64,000 nt of DNA from Saprolegnia diclina VS20 (GCF_000281045.1 NW_008246124.1:245629-309628), one strand, 5' to 3'; shown: positions 35,501 through 45,438, numbered from the stretch's first letter. A program made the numbers and translations. Notes: generated by a model from the letters alone, not told the origin.

Positions 35501-38018
35501 CGAGTTGACAGCCGTCACCGTGTACTCGTACGTAGCTCCAGCGAGAATGCCACCACAGTCGGTATAAGTCGTCGCGCCCGACACGGAGCCGACGACGGCA
35601 CCGTTGCGTGCAACCGTGTACTGAAGCGTCGACGAGCCATCGCCCGAGTCCTACGATGACAAGTTAAAACTGCCGGCGTGGATGAACGTCGACGCACCAA
35701 GGGAAAGCTCCAGAACACATTGATGACACCACCCGACACGAAGGCGGTGGAGAGGTTGAGCACGGCGCTCGGTGGCGTCACCGCGCTAGCACAGAGTTGA
35801 AATGAAATGGAGAGCGCAAGGGAGAGTACCTCGTGAGCACGACAATGGGCGCCGAGGCCGCACCGGTACCAAGTGCATTTGAGGCCACCACAGTGACTGT
35901 AAAGTACGTCGACGGCTGAAGCCCGTATAACGTGCAGAAAAGCGTGCTGCTGCTGCACGCGCCAACGACGTTGTCGTCCGCAAGTACGGTCGCCGAGTAC
36001 ATGAGCGCGTCACTCTGCCCCCCCGTGTCCTCGGGTGGACGCCACGCGAGCTGGAGGGCGGTGCTTGAGACGGACGCAATCGCAATGCTCGTCGGAGGAC
36101 CGGGTACTGTCGCATTCGCCGTCGTCAACAGCGCAAATGCTGCTGGCGACACCAGCCCAAAGATGTTGCGGACCCGGATTGTCACTTGATATATGGTGTT
36201 GGCCAGAAGACCCGAGATCGTCGCGACGGGACTTGGTGGAAGCGGTAGCCACGTCGGCGATACTGACGCGCTGCTTGCATTCACTTGCATTTGGTACTCT
36301 ACAGTGCATCATTCGCGTGACCTTTGTGTGGTCGGCATCACGATCGCGATACCAGTGAGCACGCCGCCACCGCTGTCACTCGCATACACCCACGCGACCA
36401 CCGCCGTACTTGCCGTGACGTTCAGAGCCGTGGTTTGCACCAGAGCCGCCGGCAGCCCCTACGCAAATATCAAGAGACGCTCGATATGGCATAGCATCGT
36501 GTACTCCTTGCGCAGTCGTGGCTTGCAGCACATTGCTGCGCTCGGTGGTATTGCCGAGGCTCGTGAGCAGTTGTAGGGCAATCGCGTAAGTTGTCGACGC
36601 GTTGAGACCGGCGATCGTCGCCACAACGGCACCCGTCGTCGGGAAGAGCACCGTCGTAGCGCTGCCGACGATCGGGGTCGCCGTAACGTACACGCCGAGA
36701 GGTGTCGCGCCTTCCAAATCGTTGGGCAAGAGTACTTGCAGCGTGAGGCGAGATGCCTCCGCCGCCACGAGATACGCGCCGAGGGACCGACTGCTGGGCA
36801 CTTGGGCGGGCGGGATGGTGACGCGAAGCGCGTCGCTCCTGCGTGCAGAGTTGTCACTCGGACAGAGCGCGAGCTCGTTCATCGCGATGACTTGAATATC
36901 GTATGTCGTCTCTGGCACCCACGCTTGCCCCGGTGCCGACTCGTACAAGTAGGCATCGGTGATCGACGTGAACGCGGCCTCCATCATGGAGCCGTTGACG
37001 CCGACGTAGATGTGGTAGCCAAAGATATCCGAGCCACCTGCGCAGCCCAAGAGGAGTATCGTAACCCGATTCATTATAACAGTAGAGAGCGTACCCGTGT
37101 CGAGTGGCGGTGTCAAGCGCAGTTGAATAAGACCCGCTGCCAATAAGAATATATGAGATAGCAGACTACATTTGAAACACGCACCGGTGGCCGCCACGAG
37201 CACCGGCATCGGGCAGATGCTCGGGTACGTGACGTCGTTCGTTGTCACGACGAGGGGGTAGCTTGTCGGGCTTGTCCAGTTGCCGGCGTTTGTCAAGGTC
37301 ACCGAGATAAAGTACTCGGTGTTGGCAAACAGACTGTACACGGTCGCAGATTGCGGCCCCGATTGCTTGGTCACAGGTGCGAACGGCTCGAGGTCGACGG
37401 CGTCGGCGGTGACTTGCACCGCATACTCGATCGGACGCCCGCCCGTGTCTTTGGGGTAGAGAATGCTAATGTTGACGTACCCGCTGTCGACATGCAGCGC
37501 GACGGGTGCTGGCGGCGTCGCCGGCGCCGTCGCCGCCGTCGTCGTGGCCAAGAGGACGTTGGCCAAGTTGGTGTTGACCACGTCAACCACAACGACGATG
37601 TACGTCGCGTCGCAGACAAGGCCTTCGAGCGTATAGTCGCTCGTGATGCCGAACGCGTGCCCTGTCAGCGACCCGTTGACGTACACGAGGTACATCGAGT
37701 CGATCGTCGCCGGCGTAAACCTACCGGCGTTCAGCACCAAGAAGCTGAATGCAAGCAGTACCAATGGAAGGTCATGTGGCCGCCGCCGACGTCGAGGAGT
37801 GCCATTGGCGTCGCGTTCGCGTACTGGGACGGGAGCGCGTACGCCCCCGGCTTCGTGATCACATCACTTGCGTAATACGCGGAGCCGCTGCCAGCATCGT
37901 ACGAGTAGGAGCCACTGCTGCCGGTGTAGTACGAAGAAGAGGACGACGACGAAGCGTAGGCGACTGCAGTGAGGCACCACACAAGCACGGCGGCCGCGAC
38001 GAGCGCGAGTCGGGCCAT
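15305..38018 (-). CDS. giant modular surface receptor: FN3/Calx-beta/CUB/EGF/beta-helix/multi-TM (7,015 aa)
   Basis: One gene hand-spliced through 36 introns of 40-57 nt (total 1,666 nt). Every junction is phase-compatible and the CDS (21,048 nt) divides exactly by three. In order: signal peptide (MARLALVAAAVLVWCLTAVAYA), a Ser/Tyr-rich stretch, then about 36 fibronectin type III domains (residues about 60-4,490) sharing TGGA...W.PP.DTGG.P...Y. Three tandem pairs of Calx-beta domains are inserted. Next come a CUB-like domain (about 4,500-4,610), an EGF-like module (CTDHGRCRTDGTCSCNLG, about 4,616-4,650), a beta-helix block introduced by AKPFATLTRAL (about 4,670-6,030) and a cysteine-rich ephrin-receptor-like neck (CIPCPQGSFS, HPCPMGATC, about 6,190-6,370). 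The end is a multi-pass membrane domain with FYAYMMLPLLLVAVAILG as its first TM and a basic cytoplasmic tail. Introns in membrane-to-ectodomain order include 15688-15729, 15834-15878, 15957-15999, 16043-16088, 16132-16174, 16396-16447, 17020-17062, 17577-17616, 17756-17802, 18128-18170, 18204-18249. Others lie at 18960-19000, 19435-19483, 19989-20034, 21978-22021, 22900-22950, 23144-23189, 23503-23544, 23880-23922, 24026-24069, 25702-25742, 25808-25857, 26090-26139. The 5' set is 26415-26468, 26641-26684, 26766-26813, 29805-29853, 33244-33291, 34815-34863, 35651-35697, 35786-35829, 36299-36352, 36459-36504, 37038-37094, 37137-37184, 37721-37761. A cell-surface adhesion or mechanosensory role is inference; no family name is assigned. 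Confidence 0.85.
18780..23060 (-). repeat. right-handed beta-helix (Pbh1/PMP-like) repeat block (within the giant gene)
   Basis: A long ladder of short imperfect repeats of the form N.A..GGG.....S......V.N (for example NTASTTGGGAYMINATVSV, NSATTDGGGLYIADGAV, NTAVGGG). It opens with DANAGDDALGTG and KPFATLTRALQVA, the usual entry of parallel beta-helix proteins. The repeat length is about 35-45 residues per pair of rungs. About 1,350 residues are involved. Such blocks are typical of bacterial polymorphic outer-membrane proteins and protist surface proteins. Confidence 0.8.
23660..37700 (-). repeat. fibronectin type III array with three Calx-beta pairs (within the giant gene)
   Basis: I count about 36 FN3 units by the recurrent strand-B/C signature (for example SLQVASIGGGLVALAWQPPV then DTGGDELVGYNVYRN). 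Eight lie N-terminal to Calx pair 1 (about 33,900-34,830). Nine lie between pairs 1 and 2 (pair 2 about 30,720-31,400). Nine lie between pairs 2 and 3 (pair 3 about 27,300-28,000). The remaining ten or so run to the CUB domain. Calx units start with motifs such as GVASFVMPAAYLMDG, TISVREDQGTVSITV and KVRFAAANYDVADT. Counts and borders are by eye. Confidence 0.75.
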
Positions 38019-38353
38019 TCGCGCTGGAAAGGTTCTGAGCGTCAGGATCCTTCGATATTATAAGGACTAGGCGACCAATCAGAGGCGTCGCCAACGGTCG
38101 ACAGATTAGCGCCGACACTAGTTGCAATCTCCAGCGCGTCGTTCTGGCCGCTGCGGCAGTCAATAGCGCGTCGCTCTCGTGGCCAAATACGGTAGCACTG
38201 CTCGAGATGACGTGGCGCCACCGTGTCGGTGGGAGACGGCAAAGTCGGATTTTCAGCCAATCATAGCTCTTCTTTTCATGGATTGGCCAAAAAGATCCCG
38301 TCTCCAACCTTGGCTTGCATCGAGGCGGGAATGTATATACTTTTTGCATATTT
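38019..38353 (-). promoter_or_regulatory. putative promoter of the giant receptor gene
   Basis: The 335-bp spacer between the giant gene start and the flippase stop contains three CCAAT boxes: CCAAT at 38075 and 38257, and ATTGG at 38282. On the minus strand it also has a TTATAATAT element about 45 bp upstream of the ATG. The positions fit a promoter reading to the left; no experimental support. Confidence 0.45.
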
Positions 38354-41300
38354 CTAACTACTACGCGAGCCGACGATCGTATTGCTACTGCCGGCTGCCT
38401 TGGTCTCTTCCTTGACGATCGCGACAACGTCCGAGCCGTGGCTTTGCAGCGTCCGCTTGGCCTCGGCGCGGCTCGCGTGGCTGTCGGACGAGAAAGCAAA
38501 GCCGTTGTGGACGCCAGACCGCAGCATTTGACTCAAGCTCACGCGCTTCTTCTCGCCAACAGGGACCACCGTCGCCGCGTGCTTGGCCTGCGCGATCGCC
38601 GATTTCAACAAGAGCGCCGACGGCTCGCGCGGCGCGACACCCGTCCACGCCAAGAGCGACTCGTCCAGGTGCAGTTGGGCGACTTCCTTTGCGAGCTGGT
38701 TGTACTCGGGGCGCCACTCGGCCTTGGCGGCGTTCGTCACGTACGTCGGAAGGAGCAGCGAGACGGGTACGAGCAGCAGCACGAGCCAAAAGGCCGGTGT
38801 GCTCACGGTGACGCCCATCATGCCGCTGTAGTACCAGCCCGCGAGCTCGTCCCAGCTCGACGCGACAAACGCGACCGCGACCCAGAGCCCAACCGACCCA
38901 ATGTAGACAATGTAGTGCACTGGGTGCCACGCGTGCTGGAAGAGCGCGAGCTTGGCGTTCGCGAGCACGACGACGATCGTAAACACAATGTTGCCGAGGT
39001 ACCACATGGGCGGCGAGTCGGCAAAGACGCCGGCGTCCTGGAGGCCGTGCACCAGGAGCAGCGTGACACCGACCGACTCGGCGAGCGCCGACGCGATCCA
39101 TAGCGAAAACACCATCGGGTTCAAACAGCTGTTCTCGGGTCCGAGCATGTAGAGCTTGGGGAACCGCAGCGCCATGTCGTCGTGCACGTCCATGTCGAAG
39201 ATCGCGAGGAGGATGATCGGGCAGGCCGTGAAGACCACGTTGTAGATCTGGAAGCCAGTCTCGAGGTAGAATTTCTCACCCGAGAAGCCCGACATCCACG
39301 TGTACCAGAACTGCGCGGCCGTGAGCAGAATGTTCTTGTAAAACATGTAGACTACGAGCTGCGCCATGCGGAGGTAGCTCCACCGGCCGTGCACCAAGAG
39401 GAGTCGCTTGAGGAACCGAAAGCGCGCGATCGCGTAATCGCTCGCGTTGACGGCCTGGAGCCCTTCTTGCCCGGAAATGCCGATGCCGATGTGCGCAGCT
39501 TGGATCATTGGCACGTCGTTGGCGCCGTCGCCGATCGCGAGCGTCTTGACGCCGGGCACGTGGCACCGGATGAGGTCGACCATCTCGGCCTTCTGCGCCG
39601 GCGACACGCGGCACGCGATCACGGCCTTGCAGCCGCGCGCGAGCTGGAGGAGCGGGAGGCGGCAGCTGCCATGGAGCGCGACGAGGAGGCTCTCGCCGTC
39701 GATGACGAGCGCCGCGTCCTCGCCCTTGACGCGGTGCTCGAGCTGCCGGCGAAGTTCGCTCTCGGTCTCGGTCGCTGTCGGGCACCGCTCGGCATTGATT
39801 ATGATGCGCGTCATGCCATTATGGAGGAGGTTGCACGCAAAGCCAATGTTGATGGCCGTCTCTTCCTTGTCGCCGGTGAGCACCCAGATCTTGATGCCGG
39901 CGTCGGCCAGCGTCGCAATCGTGTCGGGCACGCCGGGCTGCAATTTGTCTTCGATCGCGGTCGCGCCAAGGAGCTCCAAGTTCGTCTCGAGCTCCTCCAT
40001 GCACGCATCAATCGCGTTCGGGGCTTCGCGCTTGCGCTTCTCGATCTCAGCCAAGTCGTTGAGGGCGACGTGGTAGCGCCGACGCCACGCCGCATAGTCA
40101 CCTTCGTCTAGTTCGCGCATGGCGATCGTGAGCGTGCGCAGCCCTTCTTCCGCAAACACGTTGATGTGCTGACTCGTCGTCGCTAGGAGCGCGGCGCCGG
40201 ACGCGTCCTTCTTGAGCCGCTCGAAAATGACCACGTCGGCGCCTTTTGTGAAGAGGAGCAGTTGCCCCGAGGGGTCCCGCACGACCGTCGACATGCGTTT
40301 GCGCGCCGAGTTGAACTCGAGCACGTCGAGGAGCTCGTACTGCAGCGTCTCAGCCTTGATGCGCAAGAAGGCCCGGCCCGGAATCCGGTTCATAAACTCG
40401 TAGCCGAAAAAGCCGGCGCCGGCCACGAGCGCCTGTTCGTCGGGCGATGACGCCGAGAGCGTCACCTCGTCCGAGCCTTCGCGACGCTCGGGGATGACTG
40501 TGTGGCACACGGCGAGGTGCAAGAAGAAATGGTGCAGTCGCGCCGCTTGGTCGGGCCCGGCCTCGCCGACCATGTGGTCGTAAATCTCGGGGCCGTCGTA
40601 GTTGACGTACGGAACCAACGGGCGCTTGACGCTGCTGGGCGGAGCTTCTGCCGGCACCGGTTGCCCAGCGCGGCGAAGGGCCGCAAGGCCAATCTCAGTC
40701 GTGCCTCGGCCGTACGCCGTGCCGCCGACCGAGCACTTGCGAAACTCCATCATGTTGCACGTGAGCGTGCCAGTTTTGTCGGAGAAGATGTAGCTCACTT
40801 GCCCGAGCTCCTCGTTGAGCGACATGGTGCGGACGAGCGCCGGCGTGTCCGTCTCGGCGTAGTACATGTGGATGTCCCACTGGATGAAGATGGCCTGGAT
40901 GTACTTGACCATCGACATGGACACGTAGAGCGAGATCGGCACGAACTGGTACATGAGCAGGAAAAAGTAGAAAAACATTGTCCACCAGTCGGCGACCGCG
41001 TCCGGCGCCGCCGGGTCAACGCCGGCGATGTACCACGCACTGTAGTTGGCGTCGTCCCAGAGAACGCTGCCGGTGGCGCCCAGCGCGCAGCAGAGGAGGA
41101 GCACAAGCACGAGCACGATGATGTAGCGGTTGATGGCTACGTCCATCGAGCTCATTTTCGAGGGGGTGGCCGAGTTGTTGCGCATGATCTTGGTGTCCTT
41201 GCCCGTGTTGAGGACTAGGCCGACGATCCACTCGGTGTTGCGCAGCGTGCACCCGCGCAAGAGCACGCTCTTGTACGGAATCGCCTCCTTCTTCATCTCG

Positions 41301-41977
41301 CTCTTCTCGTCCTCGTTGGTCTTCAGCGCCAAGACGCCCTGGAACGAGTTGATGGCGGCGTTCGGGTGCTCACAGTGCACGTGTCCGCGCAACCCAAGCA
41401 GCGCGGACGGGTCACCGCAGCTCGCCGAAGTGGCCTCCATCGCCTGCCGCACCTTCATGTTGGTCTCGCCGTCGAGCGACTTGGTTTCCACGTAGCAGAT
41501 GCCGGTCGGGGGCATGCCCGCCTGCTCGGCGACCGCGAGAATGAGCAAGTCGGCGGGCACCTGGTCGTGGTTGCGCAGCTTGACAAAGTCGCCGACGAGC
41601 ACGTGGCGCCACATTTTCGGACTAAAGGTCCCGGTCGTCGCGTCGAGCACGGCCGTGACACGGGCGTTGGCCACGTTGTCGGCGACGTGGCGCTTGTGGT
41701 CTTCGAGAACCGCAAAGACGGCGTCGACGAGCATGATAAAGAGGAGCGTCGGCGCCGTGGACGCCCGCCCGCCCGTGTTGCTGATGGACGGCACGAGCTG
41801 CATGAGCGAGACGACGAGAAAGTACGCGTTTGCGAGCTTTCGGAAGGTCTCGAGGAGGAACTTTGGCAGGAACGAGAGCAGCGTGTACTTGGACGAGACG
41901 ACAAAGTTGTCGCCAAACGCCACATGTGGCGGCGCGTGGAGCACGATCTCCCGGTACTCGGTCGCATGCGTTGCCAT
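38354..41977 (-). CDS. P4-type phospholipid-transporting ATPase (flippase)
   Basis: A 1,207-aa single-exon P4-ATPase that moves aminophospholipids from the outer to the cytosolic leaflet, usually with a CDC50 partner (not seen here). Visible hallmarks: N-terminal KYTLLSFLPKFLLETFRKLA; actuator loop SLDGETNMKVRQA (about 165); phosphorylation motif FSDKTGTLT (about 400); nucleotide-binding KGAD; hinge IGDGANDVPMIQAAHIGIGI (about 813); and ten expected TM segments including MFYKNILLTAAQFWYTWMSG. The C-tail is Ser/Lys-rich and soluble. I took the ATG at 41977 (context GAAATGG); an in-frame extension to 42049 is possible. It lies 75 bp from the end of the POT1-like gene. Confidence 0.95.
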   Translation of the reverse strand: MATHATEYREIVLHAPPHVAFGDNFVVSSKYTLLSFLPKFLLETFRKLANAYFLVVSLMQLVPSISNTGGRASTAPTLLFIMLVDAVFAVLEDHKRHVADNVANARVTAVLDATTGTFSPKMWRHVLVGDFVKLRNHDQVPADLLILAVAEQAGMPPTGICYVETKSLDGETNMKVRQAMEATSASCGDPSALLGLRGHVHCEHPNAAINSFQGVLALKTNEDEKSEMKKEAIPYKSVLLRGCTLRNTEWIVGLVLNTGKDTKIMRNNSATPSKMSSMDVAINRYIIVLVLVLLLCCALGATGSVLWDDANYSAWYIAGVDPAAPDAVADWWTMFFYFFLLMYQFVPISLYVSMSMVKYIQAIFIQWDIHMYYAETDTPALVRTMSLNEELGQVSYIFSDKTGTLTCNMMEFRKCSVGGTAYGRGTTEIGLAALRRAGQPVPAEAPPSSVKRPLVPYVNYDGPEIYDHMVGEAGPDQAARLHHFFLHLAVCHTVIPERREGSDEVTLSASSPDEQALVAGAGFFGYEFMNRIPGRAFLRIKAETLQYELLDVLEFNSARKRMSTVVRDPSGQLLLFTKGADVVIFERLKKDASGAALLATTSQHINVFAEEGLRTLTIAMRELDEGDYAAWRRRYHVALNDLAEIEKRKREAPNAIDACMEELETNLELLGATAIEDKLQPGVPDTIATLADAGIKIWVLTGDKEETAINIGFACNLLHNGMTRIIINAERCPTATETESELRRQLEHRVKGEDAALVIDGESLLVALHGSCRLPLLQLARGCKAVIACRVSPAQKAEMVDLIRCHVPGVKTLAIGDGANDVPMIQAAHIGIGISGQEGLQAVNASDYAIARFRFLKRLLLVHGRWSYLRMAQLVVYMFYKNILLTAAQFWYTWMSGFSGEKFYLETGFQIYNVVFTACPIILLAIFDMDVHDDMALRFPKLYMLGPENSCLNPMVFSLWIASALAESVGVTLLLVHGLQDAGVFADSPPMWYLGNIVFTIVVVLANAKLALFQHAWHPVHYIVYIGSVGLWVAVAFVASSWDELAGWYYSGMMGVTVSTPAFWLVLLLVPVSLLLPTYVTNAAKAEWRPEYNQLAKEVAQLHLDESLLAWTGVAPREPSALLLKSAIAQAKHAATVVPVGEKKRVSLSQMLRSGVHNGFAFSSDSHASRAEAKRTLQSHGSDVVAIVKEETKAAGSSNTIVGSRSS

Positions 41978-42052
41978 TTCGACGGCGCCGAGTCTGGAAA
42001 TAGGCGCCGAAACCACACGGACGTTTTCACATTTCACATTCAGATTCACAAA

Positions 42053-44341
42053 TTATGACGAGTTGGCGAGTCGGGTCTGGACAATGCGGACGCGGACGTC
42101 GTTGGTGGCCGTGGCGTACGACACGAGGCACCACTGCAGCGGCTGCCGGTGCGCCATGAGGTGCGTGAGCCGCGCGTCGAGCGCCTCAGTCTCGGCGGCG
42201 GGGCGCCCAAAGAACATCTCCTACCAACTCTGTCGGTGGGCATGCAGATATATGCTGCAAACGATACCCCGTCGGCGCCAAAGAGGATGCCATCGACGCT
42301 TGCAGTGGCGTCTTGGAGCCGCAGGAGTCCCATGTAGACAGTTTGGTTGTTCATGCTAGCGCACCTCGTCATTCTCGAGTGAGCGCATCACCCACGTACC
42401 GTGTGGTAAACGCCGCCGCGGTCCGCGGGCTCACGTCGACAATCTCGGCCATGACGTGGGCCTTGCACGGTACCTAGAGACCATCAAGTCGACGACTGTA
42501 GCGTATTCGTGGGGGTACGGGCGTCGTCAGGAACGTCGCCAAGCTCACGCAGCTGAGCGCAGCGATCGCACGGGGCACCGTTGTCACGATCCGGTCGAGC
42601 GGCGGAAGGCGCGGCGGAGTCCTACGTGCACGTTGAGGCGCAGCACGCGTCAAATGGCGCCGAACGCAGGCGTCGGGTAGATCTCGAGCGACGACATGAC
42701 GCCAAAGTGGAGCACGAGCGAGTCGGTGGCCGTGACCTGAACACCGCGGAAGCGGCACCAGCGCCCGACCGCCGCCGCCGTCCAGCCCATCGTGTCCAGC
42801 GTGGCAAAGTGCGCGTGCACATGCACCTCGGCCGTCACGTGCATGCGGTCCGAGACGACCGCGACCGCCTACCTCTCGTCAGCTCTTTCCTCTCTCTTCG
42901 TTGAGAATCGCACCGGGTGGCCGGCGCGGAACGGCGACTCGACGAACGCGACGACGTCGACGTACGCGGCCGGGTAGACGTGACGCAAGGCGCGTGGCGG
43001 CCCGAAATGGTTGCGCGGACACGTCGTGTGGTCGGTCGGCAGCGTCGACGCGCCCCACTGCCTATACAACCACGCCTTGCCGTCACGGTCGACGCACCAC
43101 AAGTACAAACAGGAGAGCGATCGCGCGGGCCTTGTCGGACGGAAGGTACGTCACCGACTCGTACGTGTGCGTGAGGACCACCTCAGTGCTCGACCCGTCC
43201 GCCAGGCGGAAGACGACGAAGCGCGACGCCCGCGTGCTACGTTGGCGCGTCATCGATGACCGTAGCAACGACGTTGGTCGACGCACCATAGCGCGACGAG
43301 GACGCCGTTGTAGCGCGACAGTACGAGCTTGTGGAACCGAATGACGTCGCCGACCGCCTACACGCTGCGTCAACCGAGCGACGCGCCTACGACGTACGAG
43401 GATGCGCGGAAGGTGCGCGAGGTCCGGTGCAAAGACGTTGATGTACAGCGCCTGGGCGCGCTCGGGTCGGGACTCGTCGATGATCGCAAGCGTCATCTAC
43501 ACTGGTCGATGCAGCATCGACGGCGACCGACGACGCACCTCAAAGTCCATGCGACCGCGCGACGCCTGCTTGGGTGTCGTGTACGAAACGACGACGCCGT
43601 AGACGTCGGCCGTGCGCTCGCCGAGGGCTGCGAGCGGCGTGTACTGGTACTTGTCGCCGACGCGGAGTCGGCGCTTCTTCTACACACCCATTGCACGAAG
43701 CGGGCAAACGACGGTCGCGTACCGACGGCGCTACAACCGCGTGAGACGCAGGGAAGGAGGCGCAACGTACGGGGCGGCCGTGTCTCGGCGCGCAACGTGC
43801 AGAGACGCTCGTACGCGACTTGGTCCGAGTTGGGCGCGCGGATCGGCTCTTGGTAGCGCAGAAAGATGCTGCGACGCGGCGCGGGTTCGTCGTCGTTTTC
43901 GCTGTCGTCGTCGTCGTGGATGAAGAGACCGGCGGCCTCGAGAAGCTCGGGCGCGGCCACGACGACGCAGCTAAAGTCGGTGGCCTGCGACGCCGTCGAC
44001 GCCATCGAATCGGTCTCGACGTGGCCCTGAAACAAGCCGTCGCCAAAGAACCCGACGCGGTACTGCGCCCATGAGATAGAGATGGCGACGGTGCATCGTA
44101 CCTTCTTGAGGAAGCCAGCGACCTTGTCGGCCCAGTCGTCGTAGAGGTAGACGAGCGACCGGCGTGGCGGGACCTCGGCCAGCGGCGGGTGCAGCTCTTC
44201 GACCTCCATGGTCACGACGCGCGAGGCCACGCTAGCGCACGGACCACCGCCAATGTCAAAGGTCGCGTCGGCCAGCGGCAGCGGTCGGCGCGGCCACACG
44301 CAGAGCACGACCGTCTCCTGGAGCCAGGCGTCGGCGCCCAT
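42053..44341 (-). CDS. POT1: POT1/TEBP-like telomere single-strand-binding protein
   Basis: Multi-exon gene. Introns supported by phase are 44063-44101, 43497-43538, 43358-43397, 43237-43286, 43058-43106, 42869-42913, 42474-42518, 42356-42399 and 42221-42267. Two further junctions, near 43700-43790 and 42622-42730, are unresolved. The spliced centre reads as a Telo_bind OB fold: YQYTPLAALGERTADVYGVV, then MTLAIIDESRPERAQALYIN, VGDVIRFHKLVLSRYNG and an ARAIALLFWG end, matching POT1 OB1 segment by segment. A second OB fold (HVTAEVHVHAHFATLDTMGW, WCRFRGVQVTATDSLVLHFG) and a C-terminal module ending LQWCLVSYATATNDVRVRIV follow. About 150 N-terminal residues with an acidic DDDDSENDDE run precede OB1 and are not typical of POT1. 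Telomere binding is inferred from the family. Confidence 0.75.
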
Positions 44342-44459
44342 ATTGCAATCTCGCGTCCTTGTTCGAAGAATTGGTTTCGGACCTTTTCGGAAATATCCTT
44401 GTCTCGAGGCAATAAAGCCTTATTGTACAATGTCTAATTAGGTATTTGGACAGTGCTTG

Positions 44460-45284
44460 CTATTGCTGTGCCTGGAGCAGCATCGAGAAGCCGTTGCGGA
44501 GCTTCTGGAGCGTCATGTCCGAGTCGGCTTGGACGTCGAGCGTCGAGTTGTCTGCCTGGAGGAGCGAGAGGAACGCGCCGGTGGGCCCGACGCCGGTCGT
44601 GACGCCGACAACGTCCCGCATTGCGACCGACGACGTCTTGCGCAGCAGGCCGTGCGGCTTGGTCCATGTGAGCAGCGTCAGGTCGTGCGAGAGCGCAAAG
44701 ATGCGGGGCGACTTCTTTCCGTTGGACTTGAGCTTGAAGAGGCCGACGCCGTCGAGGAGGCTGCGCACAAACTCGAGGTACTCGTGCTCGCGGATCGCGT
44801 CGTCGCCCAGCGTCTCGTAGCTCACGTCGGCCGCGCGGAGCTCGGCGCGCCGGTCCTTCTTGCGCGCTACGTTGACGCGCTTGACGTGGACGTCGGCCGC
44901 TGCGCTGTGCCGGCGCGGCGACGGCGGCGCTTTGGCCGGCACCGCGGTCGACAAGGACGCGATAAAGTCATAGTCGTCGGTGTCGATGCGTGGCACGTCG
45001 TCGACCTCGGTCGTCAAGGCCGTCGACACCGGCGCGTACGGGTCGAGGAGGTGCTGGTGAACGCCGACGGCCGCCAGCGTGGGCACGGTGGTCGCCGGTG
45101 CCAATGGCTTGGGCGGGCGCTTGCGCTTGGTCGCCGGCGCCTTGACGTACTGGGTCGTGCTCACGGGCACGAGCAGCAGCAGCAAGACGAAGAGCAGCAA
45201 GAGCACCGAGAAGGCGATCGTGATAAAGTGGCAGACGCTCGTGCACTGGAACGTCGTCCCGTACGCCGTCTCGAACCGCTCCAT
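44460..45284 (-). CDS. single-pass membrane protein with C-terminal PH-like domain
   Basis: A 274-aa single-exon protein. After about 15 residues there is a strong TM segment (FITIAFSVLLLLFVLLLLLV) and then a Pro/Lys-rich cytosolic linker. From residue about 165 to the end is a pleckstrin-homology-like fold: FVRSLLDGVGLFKLKS, PRIFALSHDLTLLTWTK, VVGVTTGVG, LSLLQADNSTLDVQADSD and a C-terminal helix KLRNGFSMLLQAQQ. The ATG at 45284 is the first true ATG in frame. PH recognition is by pattern and moderately sure; lipid or protein partner unknown. Confidence 0.65.
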   Translation of the reverse strand: MERFETAYGTTFQCTSVCHFITIAFSVLLLLFVLLLLLVPVSTTQYVKAPATKRKRPPKPLAPATTVPTLAAVGVHQHLLDPYAPVSTALTTEVDDVPRIDTDDYDFIASLSTAVPAKAPPSPRRHSAAADVHVKRVNVARKKDRRAELRAADVSYETLGDDAIREHEYLEFVRSLLDGVGLFKLKSNGKKSPRIFALSHDLTLLTWTKPHGLLRKTSSVAMRDVVGVTTGVGPTGAFLSLLQADNSTLDVQADSDMTLQKLRNGFSMLLQAQQ

Positions 45285-45299
45285 ATCCAAAACCCAAGT

Positions 45300-45425
45300 C
45301 CTCAAAAACGGCCACGCTCAACTCAAAACGGCCCAGCTCAGCTCAATACGGCCCCGCTCAGCCCAAAACTCAAAAACCGACCCAATAAAACTCAAAAACG
45401 ACCCTGTCAAACTCAAAAGTGCCAA
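45300..45425. repeat. degenerate CTCAAAACGGCC minisatellite
   Basis: Five to seven imperfect copies of a roughly 20-nt unit containing CTCAAAACGGCC or CTCAAAAACGACC fill the 154-bp spacer between the C69 hydrolase gene and the PH-protein start. It may be promoter DNA of the PH gene; nothing else is visible. Confidence 0.7.
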
Positions 45426-45438
45426 AATCCAGTCCATT

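Noticed and set aside
15305-38018. Interpretation as several separate FN3, beta-helix and membrane protein genes
   Set aside because: No internal signal peptide, start context or promoter was seen. All 36 junctions keep phase, and the domain order is that of one secreted-to-membrane protein. Only transcript data can settle it.
43058-43110. Reading through LYLWCVDRDGKAWLY as exon of the POT1-like gene
   Set aside because: A 49-nt intron with a CAG acceptor restores the ALxxW end of the Telo_bind fold and keeps phase; the alternative needs an unsupported short intron upstream.
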